A stretch of DNA of 5,322 nt, taken from an uncultured Gammaproteobacteria bacterium. Lineage in GTDB: Bacteria > Pseudomonadota > Gammaproteobacteria > UBA9214. Positions 1-5,322 of this stretch are shown one piece after another. Location: positions 1 to 5,322 of the forward strand of contig CAJQPV010000223.1 of assembly GCA_905480305.1 (NCBI GenBank), given 5' to 3'. The notes beneath the pieces were generated by a model. It did not search any database and was not told the origin of the DNA. It saw only the letters and a list, made by a program, of their open reading frames with translations. The stretch's first letter is position 1; each line of letters opens with the position of its first letter. The position numbers and the translations under genes are program-made.

Positions 1-1129
1 TTGGCAAGCCCAGTGCCTGTCCGCCGTAGGCCAGGATGACGATCACGCCGACCGTTCCGACCGTGCCGGCGATCAGGCGCAAGAGATTGGCGTCGAGGCT
101 TTCGTCGCCAATACGAGGTGACAGAATTATCCATTCGAACAAGAGCCGGATAGCAAGCCAGAACAGCCAGGCGGCGGAGAAATAGATCAGGACCGTGGTG
201 GTCGAATCGACCATGTTGGAGAAATCACCCGAGGTGTTGATCTGGTTCTCGATGAAAGGGCCCAACAGCGCAACCACGGCCAATACCGAGAGTGGTCTGA
301 TAAATCGCCGGGAAAGGGCACCGATGCGCGTATCGGGTTCTGTTCGTGACAGCCAGCGGTGGAGGAACACGAGCAGGAACACCGCAATCAGCACGAGCAA
401 AATGGTCGCGATTACCTTCCAGATGGGTGTATCGAGCCAGAGGCCCGACAAACTTTCCGGCATAGCTAATACAATCGCAGACGGAATCAGGGGTCCCGTA
501 ATCTGGGGCATGGCGTTGTGCCAACTGATTATCCCGAGGCGTGAAGCTAGCGGCAGGTCCTCAACGGCGCGAAAAAAACGCGGGGCGACGACTACGGTGC
601 GGGCATTGAACAGGAACTCGCCCTCACGTGACCCTTCGTCGATGCGCTGGATCCGGATCGGCGTCCCGGGGACGCGGTACTGGGCAGGACCCTCGTCCGA
701 GAAAGCCGCTGCATTGGGCACAATGTCGAGCTTCGGTATCACCACGCGTCCGAAGATATCGAGGAGGTATGCGTTCGTATCATTGCCCAATTCATTACGT
801 GATGACTTCGCCACCTGGCTGAGATCGACAAGAGCCCTGAACTGCGCTAAAAGCAGGGAGATGAGTTCGGCCGTGTCTGCTGTACGTTGTGCGCGATATT
901 CGAGCAGCGCCGCCTCCAGGCTATCGCGCAGACGCAAGAACGTTCTTAGCGTGTCGCGCGGACTGTCTGTGCGCACAGGCCGACTCAACTGAACGGTTGT
1001 TGTCGGCGCGGTTTCCGCATCACCCGACTGGCTCGTGGCTGCTTCCTGAGCCATCACTGGCGACAGGCCGAAGACAAGCACTGCGGTAGCGATTGCCAGG
1101 ACGTGAAATAGTGATCTGGTAGGTTGCAA
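1..1129 (-). CDS. MscS-family mechanosensitive ion channel, N-terminal part (cut by window edge)
   Basis: This frame is open on the minus strand for 376 codons from a TTG at 1129 and runs off the left edge. Residues 1-27 form a signal peptide (hydrophobic core about 10-23, cleavage after V-M-A at 27). A helical, charged periplasmic segment (about 56-110) and a further extramembrane region follow. Hydrophobic helices lie at about 237-257, 277-292, 313-337 and 353-371. The final visible stretch, with S-L-D-A-N-L-L-R-L-I before a Gly-rich helix ending G-Q-A-L-G-L-P, resembles the entry to the pore-lining helix of MscS channels. The glycine/alanine-rich pore helix and the beta domain would lie beyond the edge. 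The family opens under membrane tension and releases solutes during osmotic downshock. The TTG is preferred because it has a strong GGAGG eight bases upstream and gives a complete signal peptide. It is probably the last visible gene of the envelope cluster. MscS membership is fairly sure; the subfamily is not. Confidence 0.85.
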   Translation of the reverse strand, partial: MQPTRSLFHVLAIATAVLVFGLSPVMAQEAATSQSGDAETAPTTTVQLSRPVRTDSPRDTLRTFLRLRDSLEAALLEYRAQRTADTAELISLLLAQFRALVDLSQVAKSSRNELGNDTNAYLLDIFGRVVIPKLDIVPNAAAFSDEGPAQYRVPGTPIRIQRIDEGSREGEFLFNARTVVVAPRFFRAVEDLPLASRLGIISWHNAMPQITGPLIPSAIVLAMPESLSGLWLDTPIWKVIATILLVLIAVFLLVFLHRWLSRTEPDTRIGALSRRFIRPLSVLAVVALLGPFIENQINTSGDFSNMVDSTTTVLIYFSAAWLFWLAIRLLFEWIILSPRIGDESLDANLLRLIAGTVGTVGVIVILAYGGQALGLP

Positions 1130-1137
1130 GGCTATAT

Positions 1138-1142
1138 CCTCC
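1138..1142 (-). promoter_or_regulatory. Ribosome binding site that decides the TTG start of the channel gene
   Basis: GGAGG on the minus strand lies eight bases before the TTG at 1129-1127. No ATG or GTG gives both a complete signal peptide and a comparable site. This supports a non-ATG start. Confidence 0.7.
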
Positions 1143-1145
1143 AAA

Positions 1146-1162
1146 ATACTACGGCATAGTAT
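1146..1162 (-). other. Small AT-rich inverted repeat just upstream of the channel ribosome binding site
   Basis: ATACTA and TAGTAT are perfect 6-base arms around a 5-base loop, in the 74-base gap between the lipoprotein and channel genes. On the minus strand only four T residues follow, directly before the GGAGG. As a terminator it would be weak: the stem is AT-rich and the T tract short. It could instead affect ribosome access to the channel start or be an RNA processing point. Its function is not shown by the sequence. Confidence 0.35.
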
Positions 1163-1203
1163 GGCACGGCGCGGTGAAGTGAGTTGATTCAAAATTATTT
1201 TCT

Positions 1204-2343
1204 TCAACGTCCGGCCGGCAATGTCAGTACCGGAGCCACTCCCCTGGCGGTTGGCGCCGCTAGCTGAAACAGTACCTGTATGGCTGCAAAAGTACGTTTA
1301 CTCTTGATATCCGAATGATCGATATAGAACCAGTCGTTTCGATAACGCACGGCAACATAGGGGTCTTGAGGTCGTTGCTTTTGCGTGTGGACATGCAGGG
1401 GGAGCAGCGCCAGGATTTCCTCACGTACCATTGGAGGAAGTGCCACAACCCGACCGTCATCCCGGTCCTGCCTGGGGACATCGATGCCGCGGGAAAGAAA
1501 AGACATGACCGACATCAGCGATCGTGACTTGATCGTTATCTCATCCGCTTCTCTTCGCATCATCCGTTCGGTTATAACAAAGTCATCAATGTCTGGGTCA
1601 AGGTTCAGTTCATGTCTTAACTCGTCGGAGAGCGTCTGGATATTTGCCGGGAGGTCCCGCTTGAAACGTACTGTTAGAGATGGCTGTCGTTCATCTTCCA
1701 TCTGCCGCGCCTGATACACCTCCAGCGCCTGGTTATCCAGCAATAAGATAAGTCGTTTAAGCACTCGTTGAAAACGTTTCAGCTTCTCCATTTCCCGCTG
1801 GAATCGTTGCACTTCATCCATTTGGCCCGGTGATGGCAACTGAGCAAAACTCATATTCTCTACGTCATTAATTCGTTGCAACATAATCTGTAACAGGATA
1901 TCCACCTGCCAGTCGGCATCTCCCAGAGTAAAGAGAGCATTGACGGGAATCGGCCTGAACATACGCAGGGCGAACTCCTGCCCGGCCAGCGGTATGTAGG
2001 TTATGGTTGGTTGCTGGGAATAAGACAGGTTGGCATCTCCCCTGAAGAGATCTGGTACCGAATTACCCTCTGCCTGGGTAGTCCCTACTCCAATTTTGCC
2101 CTGGTATGAATAAGAGGTGATTACGGAACTGACCCTAAGAAAATCTGGTATTTCAACGTAACGCAAGCGCACCAAATTGAGCAACATCTGTTCATTCCGC
2201 GACTGAACAATGGCTGCATTGTAGTTGAATCGATCCTCAGGCAGTTTTTTAGACCCTATGGATGTGCAGCCTGAAAGCACCAGTAAACCAAGTAACACTA
2301 TGTTGATATGATGATACTTTGAAATTAACTGCGTAATTGTCAT
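1204..2343 (-). CDS. Outer-membrane-type lipoprotein of an uncharacterised proteobacterial family
   Basis: 379 residues. A lipoprotein signal peptide covers residues 1-25 (K9 and H11/H12, then a hydrophobic core) and ends in the lipobox L-S-G-C with the lipidated Cys at 26. The next residue is Thr, not Asp, which favours outer-membrane sorting. The mature protein opens with F-N-Y-N (39-42), then E-Q-M-L-L-N-L-V-R-L-R-Y (51-62) and a beta-like S-S-V-I-T-S-Y-S-Y stretch. The middle (about 173-220) is helical and highly charged. The end has W-F-Y-I-D, S-K-R-T-F and P-V-L-T-L-P. From memory these blocks recur in an uncharacterised family of proteobacterial lipoproteins; no function is known to me. 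The ATG at 2343 has a modest AGG upstream and an in-frame TAA closes off any extension. It lies 41 bases after the DUF4105 gene. Two 60-base stretches counted at 1861 and 2101 have 26 and 23 G+C, against 36 at 2701 and 38 at 541, so its base composition differs from both neighbours. Confidence 0.85.
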   Translation of the reverse strand: MTITQLISKYHHINIVLLGLLVLSGCTSIGSKKLPEDRFNYNAAIVQSRNEQMLLNLVRLRYVEIPDFLRVSSVITSYSYQGKIGVGTTQAEGNSVPDLFRGDANLSYSQQPTITYIPLAGQEFALRMFRPIPVNALFTLGDADWQVDILLQIMLQRINDVENMSFAQLPSPGQMDEVQRFQREMEKLKRFQRVLKRLILLLDNQALEVYQARQMEDERQPSLTVRFKRDLPANIQTLSDELRHELNLDPDIDDFVITERMMRREADEITIKSRSLMSVMSFLSRGIDVPRQDRDDGRVVALPPMVREEILALLPLHVHTQKQRPQDPYVAVRYRNDWFYIDHSDIKSKRTFAAIQVLFQLAAPTARGVAPVLTLPAGR

Positions 2344-2384
2344 GCCGATACCTATTTTGGTGAGGTGTTTGCCGTCCTTTTAAC

Positions 2385-3377
2385 TCAATAAATCAACGGG
2401 GGTCGATCGGCCGTCGGAAGTCCCTCGCGAATTCGTTGCGAGAAGTCGGGGGATGCCCCCGCGGCCTTGCCTCTCTCCGTGATATTGCTTTTACGTCGGA
2501 GTTCGTCGAAGGGCAGGCTTGTATCGATCGTGCCGCGTTCATAGCCGAGCTCGTCGATGTATCCATTCACGATGATGCGCCAGTCGAAGGTTTTATCGGG
2601 GGCCACTTGTCGCTGGTGCTGGCGGATCACGGTGGTGCAGTTATCGACCAGCGCGTTGTACCAGCTCGGCGCGCTCGCAAGCCGGTTCATAGTCTCCAGG
2701 TAGGAGACGAGCATCGCGCGAGCGACAGGAAGCGGCGTCTTCATGCGGTAGAGATAGACGTCTTCGCCGCGATGATTCGTGCGCACACCAATCACGTCTC
2801 GCTCGTCCGCCACGACATAGTAGAGTTCGAATTGCCGAAAGAAACCGAGCACGGCGGAGTATTCTTCCCCAACCTCTTTGCGCGTCTCGATCGAGACCGC
2901 CAAATGTTGACCGTCCGCGAACTCCCAGCTCGTGATCGTATGTGCCATCATCGGGGAGCCCCAATAGGACAGATACATATCGATACCCCGAAGCTGTGAC
3001 AGATCGTAGGTTCGGGTTTCCCAGATTTCATCGAAGTCAGTCTCGCTGCGATACTGGAAGTTGCGCACATTCCTGATCGTGACGAGATCACCGTCGAAGG
3101 TCACGGCCGGGACCCTCGCGACGTCGGCCAGCCAGTCGCGGTCGTTACTCGGCTCGATGCCGATCCACCACCCCTGCACGAGCACGAAAAGGACCAGGAA
3201 GCCCACCCACAACCGCCAGATCGGACGAACCAGTACGAGTAGAGCGATCACGGCCACGACAAATGTCATCGCTAGCGCGCCCGCCCACAGCTGCGATTCC
3301 GGACCGTCGAACCACAGGCAACCTACTGTCCAGACAGTTAGCAGGAACAGGCCCGGAATTGAAATGGCGAGCTTCAT
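2385..3377 (-). CDS. DUF4105 (Lnb N-terminal periplasmic domain-like) membrane protein
   Basis: 330 residues. Three hydrophobic helices (about 4-22, 32-51 and 55-74) anchor the protein in the inner membrane, and the remainder is a soluble domain expected in the periplasm. It carries the marks of the DUF4105 family: Y-L-S-Y-W-G with M-A-H-T following (His 146), a G-F-F-R-Q-F-E-L block (178-185), R-T-N-H-R-G-E-D-V-Y-L-Y (199-210), and Y-N-A-L-V-D-N-C-T-T with Cys 247. The end has I-R-E-G-L-P. His 146 and Cys 247 are the natural candidates for a catalytic pair. The same domain forms the N-terminal part of Lnb, a lipoprotein N-acyltransferase of Bacteroidota, but activity of this shorter proteobacterial form is not established. 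The ATG has a strong GAGAGGG eight bases upstream. It is the first gene of the minus-strand cluster and lies just upstream of a lipoprotein gene. Family assignment is confident; biochemical function is unknown. Confidence 0.88.
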   Translation of the reverse strand: MKLAISIPGLFLLTVWTVGCLWFDGPESQLWAGALAMTFVVAVIALLVLVRPIWRLWVGFLVLFVLVQGWWIGIEPSNDRDWLADVARVPAVTFDGDLVTIRNVRNFQYRSETDFDEIWETRTYDLSQLRGIDMYLSYWGSPMMAHTITSWEFADGQHLAVSIETRKEVGEEYSAVLGFFRQFELYYVVADERDVIGVRTNHRGEDVYLYRMKTPLPVARAMLVSYLETMNRLASAPSWYNALVDNCTTVIRQHQRQVAPDKTFDWRIIVNGYIDELGYERGTIDTSLPFDELRRKSNITERGKAAGASPDFSQRIREGLPTADRPPLIY

Positions 3378-3385
3378 GTCACAAT

Positions 3386-3392
3386 CCCTCTC
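3386..3392 (-). promoter_or_regulatory. Ribosome binding site of the DUF4105 gene
   Basis: GAGAGGG on the minus strand, eight bases before the ATG at 3377. It is strong and well spaced, in contrast to the divergent regulator gene, which has none. Confidence 0.7.
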
Positions 3393-3553
3393 GATCGCAA
3401 TCTAAGGATGCGTGCCTCGGCGCAGCCGTCCGTAACATCATCATGCTAGTCGTTGTTTTAAAAACGCAGGTTTTAGAACCAAAATTTCGCACCAGTCATC
3501 GGCCCCTGGATAATTAAGTGATTGAGTACATTGCTGAAGTCCTCTCCGTCATC

Positions 3554-3565
3554 AAATTTAAATTT
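3554..3565. repeat. Perfect 12-base AT-only palindrome
   Basis: AAATTTAAATTT is its own reverse complement. It lies mid-way in the divergent region, upstream of both genes. It could be a binding site or simply a flexible AT-rich element, and AT-only palindromes of this size can occur by chance in such DNA. Confidence 0.4.
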
Positions 3566-3614
3566 CAGACAGAATTTATATTTCTAACTTTATCCAGACC
3601 GGCTAGCGATTATC

Positions 3615-3628
3615 TTGACCTGGATCAA
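3615..3628. promoter_or_regulatory. FNR/ANR/DNR-type binding site
   Basis: TTGACCTGGATCAA matches the family consensus TTGAT-N4-ATCAA at 9 of 10 defined positions with the correct 4-base spacer. TTGAC-N4-ATCAA sites are common before oxygen- or nitric-oxide-controlled genes in Proteobacteria. Its centre (3621.5) is exactly 41.5 bases before the A of the regulator start codon at 3663, the class II activation distance. Because the site is nearly symmetric it could also serve the minus strand. No regulator of this family is encoded here, so the identity of the binder is inferred. Confidence 0.65.
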
Positions 3629-3635
3629 TAATACA

Positions 3636-3667
3636 GACAGCTTGTCAGTTTAAATTGACAAGATGTC
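3636..3667. promoter_or_regulatory. Twin GACA-N3-TGTC operators, probable TetR autoregulation site
   Basis: GACAGCTTGTC (3636-3646) and GACAAGATGTC (3657-3667) are two inverted repeats of the same form, with centres 21 bases apart, about two helical turns. The second extends to six-base arms, TTGACA/TGTCAA (3655-3669). The inner half sites together make a larger palindrome over 3641-3662 with 10 of 11 pairs matching. The right site covers the regulator start codon and the pair brackets its likely -10, so binding would block transcription. Such placement is typical of TetR-family self-repression, and EthR-type repressors bind multiple sites cooperatively. Binding itself is inferred. Confidence 0.6.
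3651..3656 (+). promoter_or_regulatory. Candidate -10 element of the regulator gene (leaderless transcript)
   Basis: TAAATT matches TATAAT at 4 of 6 positions. It sits at -12 to -7 if transcription begins at 3663, the start point predicted from the FNR-type box. There is no good -35, as expected for an activator-dependent class II promoter. The overlapping TTTAAA at 3649-3654 is an alternative two bases upstream. Confidence 0.4.
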
Positions 3668-4340
3668 AAATTCTGGGCAGTTCTCTTTTCGTAAGCACGT
3701 GGCACCGCAGCCATCGGGCAATATCGGTAAAGCCGAGCGCACGCGCGCGGCAATTTTGAATGCGGCGCTCGGAATTATCTGGTCGCATCCGTTTCGAGAC
3801 ATGACCGTCGGCTCGCTAATGGCCGAGACCGGGTTCAGCCGTTCAGTGTTTTACCAGTACTTCGATGATCTGCACGATCTGATGAAAACCTTGCTGGAAG
3901 ATTTGCAGGTCGATATATTCGACGTCACTGGGGCCTGGTTCGAGGGCGTCGGTGATCCCATCGTTCTGTTGGACGAATCCCTCTCCGGCCTGGTTACCGT
4001 CTGCTACAAGTTCGGCCCCATTTTGCGGGCCGTCGATGATGCTGCCGCCACAGACGAACGGTTCGAAAAGGACTGGAGGCGGTTTCTTGGGAAGTTCGAT
4101 GACGCGGTTACCAGCCGCATCGAAGCCGACCAGCAGCAGGATCTGATTCCGGGCTTCGATGCTCGCCCGATAGCCATTGCGCTCAATCGGCTAGATGCCT
4201 ACACGCTCATCAATGCCTTCGGACAGCGCCCGAGAAAAAACCCGAAACCAGTCAACGAAGCACTGTCCCGGATCTGGATAGCCTCGCTTTATGGCAGCGA
4301 GTGGCCCGAGAAAGGCTCCTCGAATCTCGTGCGCAAGTGA
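3663..4340 (+). CDS. TetR/AcrR-family transcriptional repressor, EthR-like
   Basis: 225 residues, a usual TetR-family length. After a flexible, basic N-terminus, residues 24-39 form the first helix (A-E-R-T-R-A-A-I-L-N-A-A-L). The helix-turn-helix spans about 48-67 with T-V-G-S-L-M-A-E-T-G-F-S and the recognition helix R-S-V-F-Y-Q-Y-F. The ligand-binding part has an A-A-A-T-D-E-R-F segment (about 127-134) and ends with L-S-R-I-W-I-A-S-L-Y-G. Both resemble EthR-type regulators, which bind a hydrophobic small molecule; the ligand here is unknown. The ATG is supported only by an in-frame TAA at 3651. No Shine-Dalgarno sequence precedes it, nor the in-frame GTG at 3699. It overlaps an inverted repeat and lies downstream of an FNR-type box, suggesting self-repression plus oxygen-linked activation. 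It probably controls the co-directional genes that follow and possibly the divergent cluster. Family is sure; EthR-likeness and targets are inferred. Confidence 0.9.
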   Translation: MSNSGQFSFRKHVAPQPSGNIGKAERTRAAILNAALGIIWSHPFRDMTVGSLMAETGFSRSVFYQYFDDLHDLMKTLLEDLQVDIFDVTGAWFEGVGDPIVLLDESLSGLVTVCYKFGPILRAVDDAAATDERFEKDWRRFLGKFDDAVTSRIEADQQQDLIPGFDARPIAIALNRLDAYTLINAFGQRPRKNPKPVNEALSRIWIASLYGSEWPEKGSSNLVRK

Positions 4341-4352
4341 GACAGGCCCGAT

Positions 4353-4358
4353 AGAGGA
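4353..4358 (+). promoter_or_regulatory. Ribosome binding site before the 61-codon small ORF
   Basis: AGAGGA, with GAGG eight bases before the ATG at 4366. It lies just after the repressor stop codon and is the best ribosome binding site in this gap, supporting translation of the small ORF. Confidence 0.45.
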
Positions 4359-4365
4359 TAGAGAC

Positions 4366-4551
4366 ATGGCAACGATGAATCGAACCAGTGTTACGTTGGG
4401 CGTTGCCGAAAGGCCGGTAGAGGGCAATCGACCCATCGTCGCGGTAGAAGCGGATCGCAACCGGAACTATCGGAGAGATCCGCAAGACCAGGTAATGAAC
4501 AAACTTATACCGATTGAATTAAAGCTGATTTCAACAAAGGTTGGAAAATAA
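4366..4551 (+). CDS. Possible small protein of 61 residues, unrecognised
   Basis: This ORF fills nearly the whole 210-base gap between the repressor and the DUF1254 gene. It starts 25 bases after the repressor stop with a well-placed AGAGGA. Its TAA overlaps the ATG of the DUF1254 gene by one base (TAATG), the arrangement seen in translationally coupled genes. The product starts M-A-T-M-N-R-T and has an Arg/Asn/Asp-rich middle (D-R-N-R-N-Y-R-R-D-P) and a hydrophobic-basic end (L-I-P-I-E-L-K-L-I). There is no signal peptide, membrane helix or known motif. Third-position GC is not clearly high, so coding preference does not confirm it. It may be a real small protein, a leader ORF that couples translation, or chance. 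An in-frame upstream ATG at 4291 lies inside the repressor gene and lacks support. Confidence 0.35.
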   Translation: MATMNRTSVTLGVAERPVEGNRPIVAVEADRNRNYRRDPQDQVMNKLIPIELKLISTKVGK

Positions 4552-5322
4552 TGAAGTTAAATTTGAAAATTTGTATGTCGATTTTACCGAGCATCCTGTT
4601 ACTGGGTGTCGGCAAGACGGCTCTCGCGGAAAACACACCCGGTTTCAACAACAAGATACCGGAAGTAATAATGACGCCGAACACGGTCGAGACCCGGATT
4701 GGGACGATGAATTTTTTCGACGGCATGCCGGATGCGGCAACCGTGCAGAAAGCCTATGACAATCTGGACTTCATGCGTGGTATCGAAGTCTTCCTGAACT
4801 TCATCCCTGCAACATCCATCGAGGGCATACGACTCGGCATGGCCGAAATCGGGGCAACCAAATCCAACCAATGCGTCATCTTCGACAAGCTGATGGACTC
4901 AGATCCATTGTTTCTTACCGGCAACACGGACACCGTCTATGCCTCGGTGATGCTGGATCTGAAGCGGGACGGGGCCACTGTCGTTGAGATTCCGCCGAAG
5001 ACCGGCCCGGGTACGGTCAACGATGCCTTCTTTCGCTTCATCACCGATATGGGCATTCCGGGTCCGGATAAAGGCAAAGGCGGTAAATATGTCATCCTGC
5101 CGCCGGATTACGATGGTGAGATGAATCCGCCGGAAGGTGGCATGGAGGCCGAGATGGAGATCGCCGGCAAGAAGCAAAAGGTCTTCGTCTCCAGGTCTGC
5201 CAGCTACACGAACTGGCTGATCCTGCGCGGTTTCCTTGTCGATGGCAAGACTGACGTGGCGGTCAACACCTTCGAGGGCGGCCTCAAGGTCTATCCTTTG
5301 TCCCAGGCGAAAACCCCGCCAA
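4551..5322 (+). CDS. Exported DUF1254-domain protein, N-terminal part (cut by window edge)
   Basis: 257 codons are open from the ATG at 4551 to the right edge. Residues 1-26 form a signal peptide (K2 and K6, hydrophobic core 11-21, cleavage after A-L-A), so the protein is expected in the periplasm. The DUF1254 domain follows, with its characteristic pieces: F-M-R-G-I-E-V-F-L (about 78-86), G-N-T-D-T-V-Y (124-130), V-V-E-I-P-P (144-149), the N-D-A-F-F-R-F turn (157-163) and G-P-D-K-G-K-G-G-K-Y (171-180) leading to I-L-P-P-D-Y. Full-length members usually continue into a DUF1214 domain, which would lie beyond the edge. No biochemical role is established for the family. The ATG has AAAGG and GGAA upstream and overlaps the stop of the preceding small ORF by one base. 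Its position behind a TetR-type repressor suggests inducible expression as part of that operon. Confidence 0.88.
   Translation, partial: MKLNLKICMSILPSILLLGVGKTALAENTPGFNNKIPEVIMTPNTVETRIGTMNFFDGMPDAATVQKAYDNLDFMRGIEVFLNFIPATSIEGIRLGMAEIGATKSNQCVIFDKLMDSDPLFLTGNTDTVYASVMLDLKRDGATVVEIPPKTGPGTVNDAFFRFITDMGIPGPDKGKGGKYVILPPDYDGEMNPPEGGMEAEMEIAGKKQKVFVSRSASYTNWLILRGFLVDGKTDVAVNTFEGGLKVYPLSQAKTPP

Larger units (their letters stand above)
3378..3662. promoter_or_regulatory. Divergent AT-rich control region between envelope cluster and regulator
   Basis: This 285-base gap separates genes transcribed away from each other and must hold both promoters. It is AT-rich from about 3450 onwards. It contains a weak AAAAC/GTTTT hairpin (3462-3475), a perfect 12-base palindrome (3554-3565), two CAGACAG words (3566-3572 and 3634-3640), an FNR/ANR-type box (3615-3628) and paired GACA-N3-TGTC repeats (3636-3667). 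I see no convincing sigma-70 -35/-10 pair for the minus-strand genes close to their start, and no small gene. Confidence 0.7.

Noticed and set aside
195..992. 265-codon plus-strand ORF
   Set aside because: It is antisense to the channel gene, whose minus-strand frame has a signal peptide, membrane helices and MscS-like features. The plus-strand product is Arg/Ser-rich with no domain and is a shadow of GC-rich DNA.
1385..1714. 109-codon plus-strand ORF opposite the lipoprotein
   Set aside because: It is Ser/Arg-rich without domains and antisense to conserved blocks of the lipoprotein family.
2436..2999. 187-codon plus-strand ORF
   Set aside because: It lies opposite the well-supported DUF4105 gene, has no good ribosome binding site and no recognisable motif.
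3461..3476. AAAAC/GTTTT hairpin as a terminator
   Set aside because: The stem is five AT-dominated pairs, and it lies in a divergent gap where no transcript needs to end.
3655..3669. TTGACAAGATGTCAA as a second FNR box
   Set aside because: The arms look FNR-like but the spacer is five bases, not the required four. It fits better as the right-hand TetR-type repeat.
4341..4550. Separate promoter or terminator between the repressor and the DUF1254 gene
   Set aside because: No GC-rich stem with a T tract and no acceptable -35/-10 pair was found, so continuous transcription is the simpler reading.

Overview
The window looks like chromosomal DNA from a Gram-negative proteobacterium, most likely a gammaproteobacterium. 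The reasons are a lipoprotein with an outer-membrane-type signal, an MscS channel with a cleavable signal peptide, an FNR/ANR-type box, and mostly 55-60% GC coding sequence. The genus cannot be named. There are no RNA genes, transposases, CRISPR arrays or phage genes.

Left half, minus strand, read from right to left: a three-gene cell-envelope cluster. It starts with a membrane-anchored DUF4105 (Lnb N-terminal domain-like) protein at 3377-2385. Next is an outer-membrane-type lipoprotein of an uncharacterised family at 2343-1204. Last is an MscS-family mechanosensitive channel that starts at a TTG at 1129 and runs off the left edge. The gaps are 41 and 74 bases with no convincing terminator, so co-transcription is likely. 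The lipoprotein gene is clearly more AT-rich than its neighbours.

Middle, 3378-3662: a 285-base AT-rich divergent control region. Near its right end is a near-consensus FNR/ANR box (3615-3628). Two GACA-N3-TGTC inverted repeats exactly 21 bases apart (3636-3646 and 3657-3667) follow, the second covering the start codon of the next gene. The box spacing predicts a transcript starting at the A of that start codon, and no Shine-Dalgarno sequence is present. Together this suggests a leaderless, oxygen-responsive and self-repressed regulator gene.

Right half, plus strand: an EthR-like TetR-family repressor (3663-4340), then a possible 61-codon small gene (4366-4551) with a good ribosome binding site, whose stop overlaps the start of the next gene by one base. 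The last gene, from 4551, encodes an exported DUF1254 protein and is cut by the right edge. Tight spacing and common orientation suggest one operon, with the DUF1254 gene as a plausible repressor target. Whether the repressor also controls the divergent envelope cluster is open.
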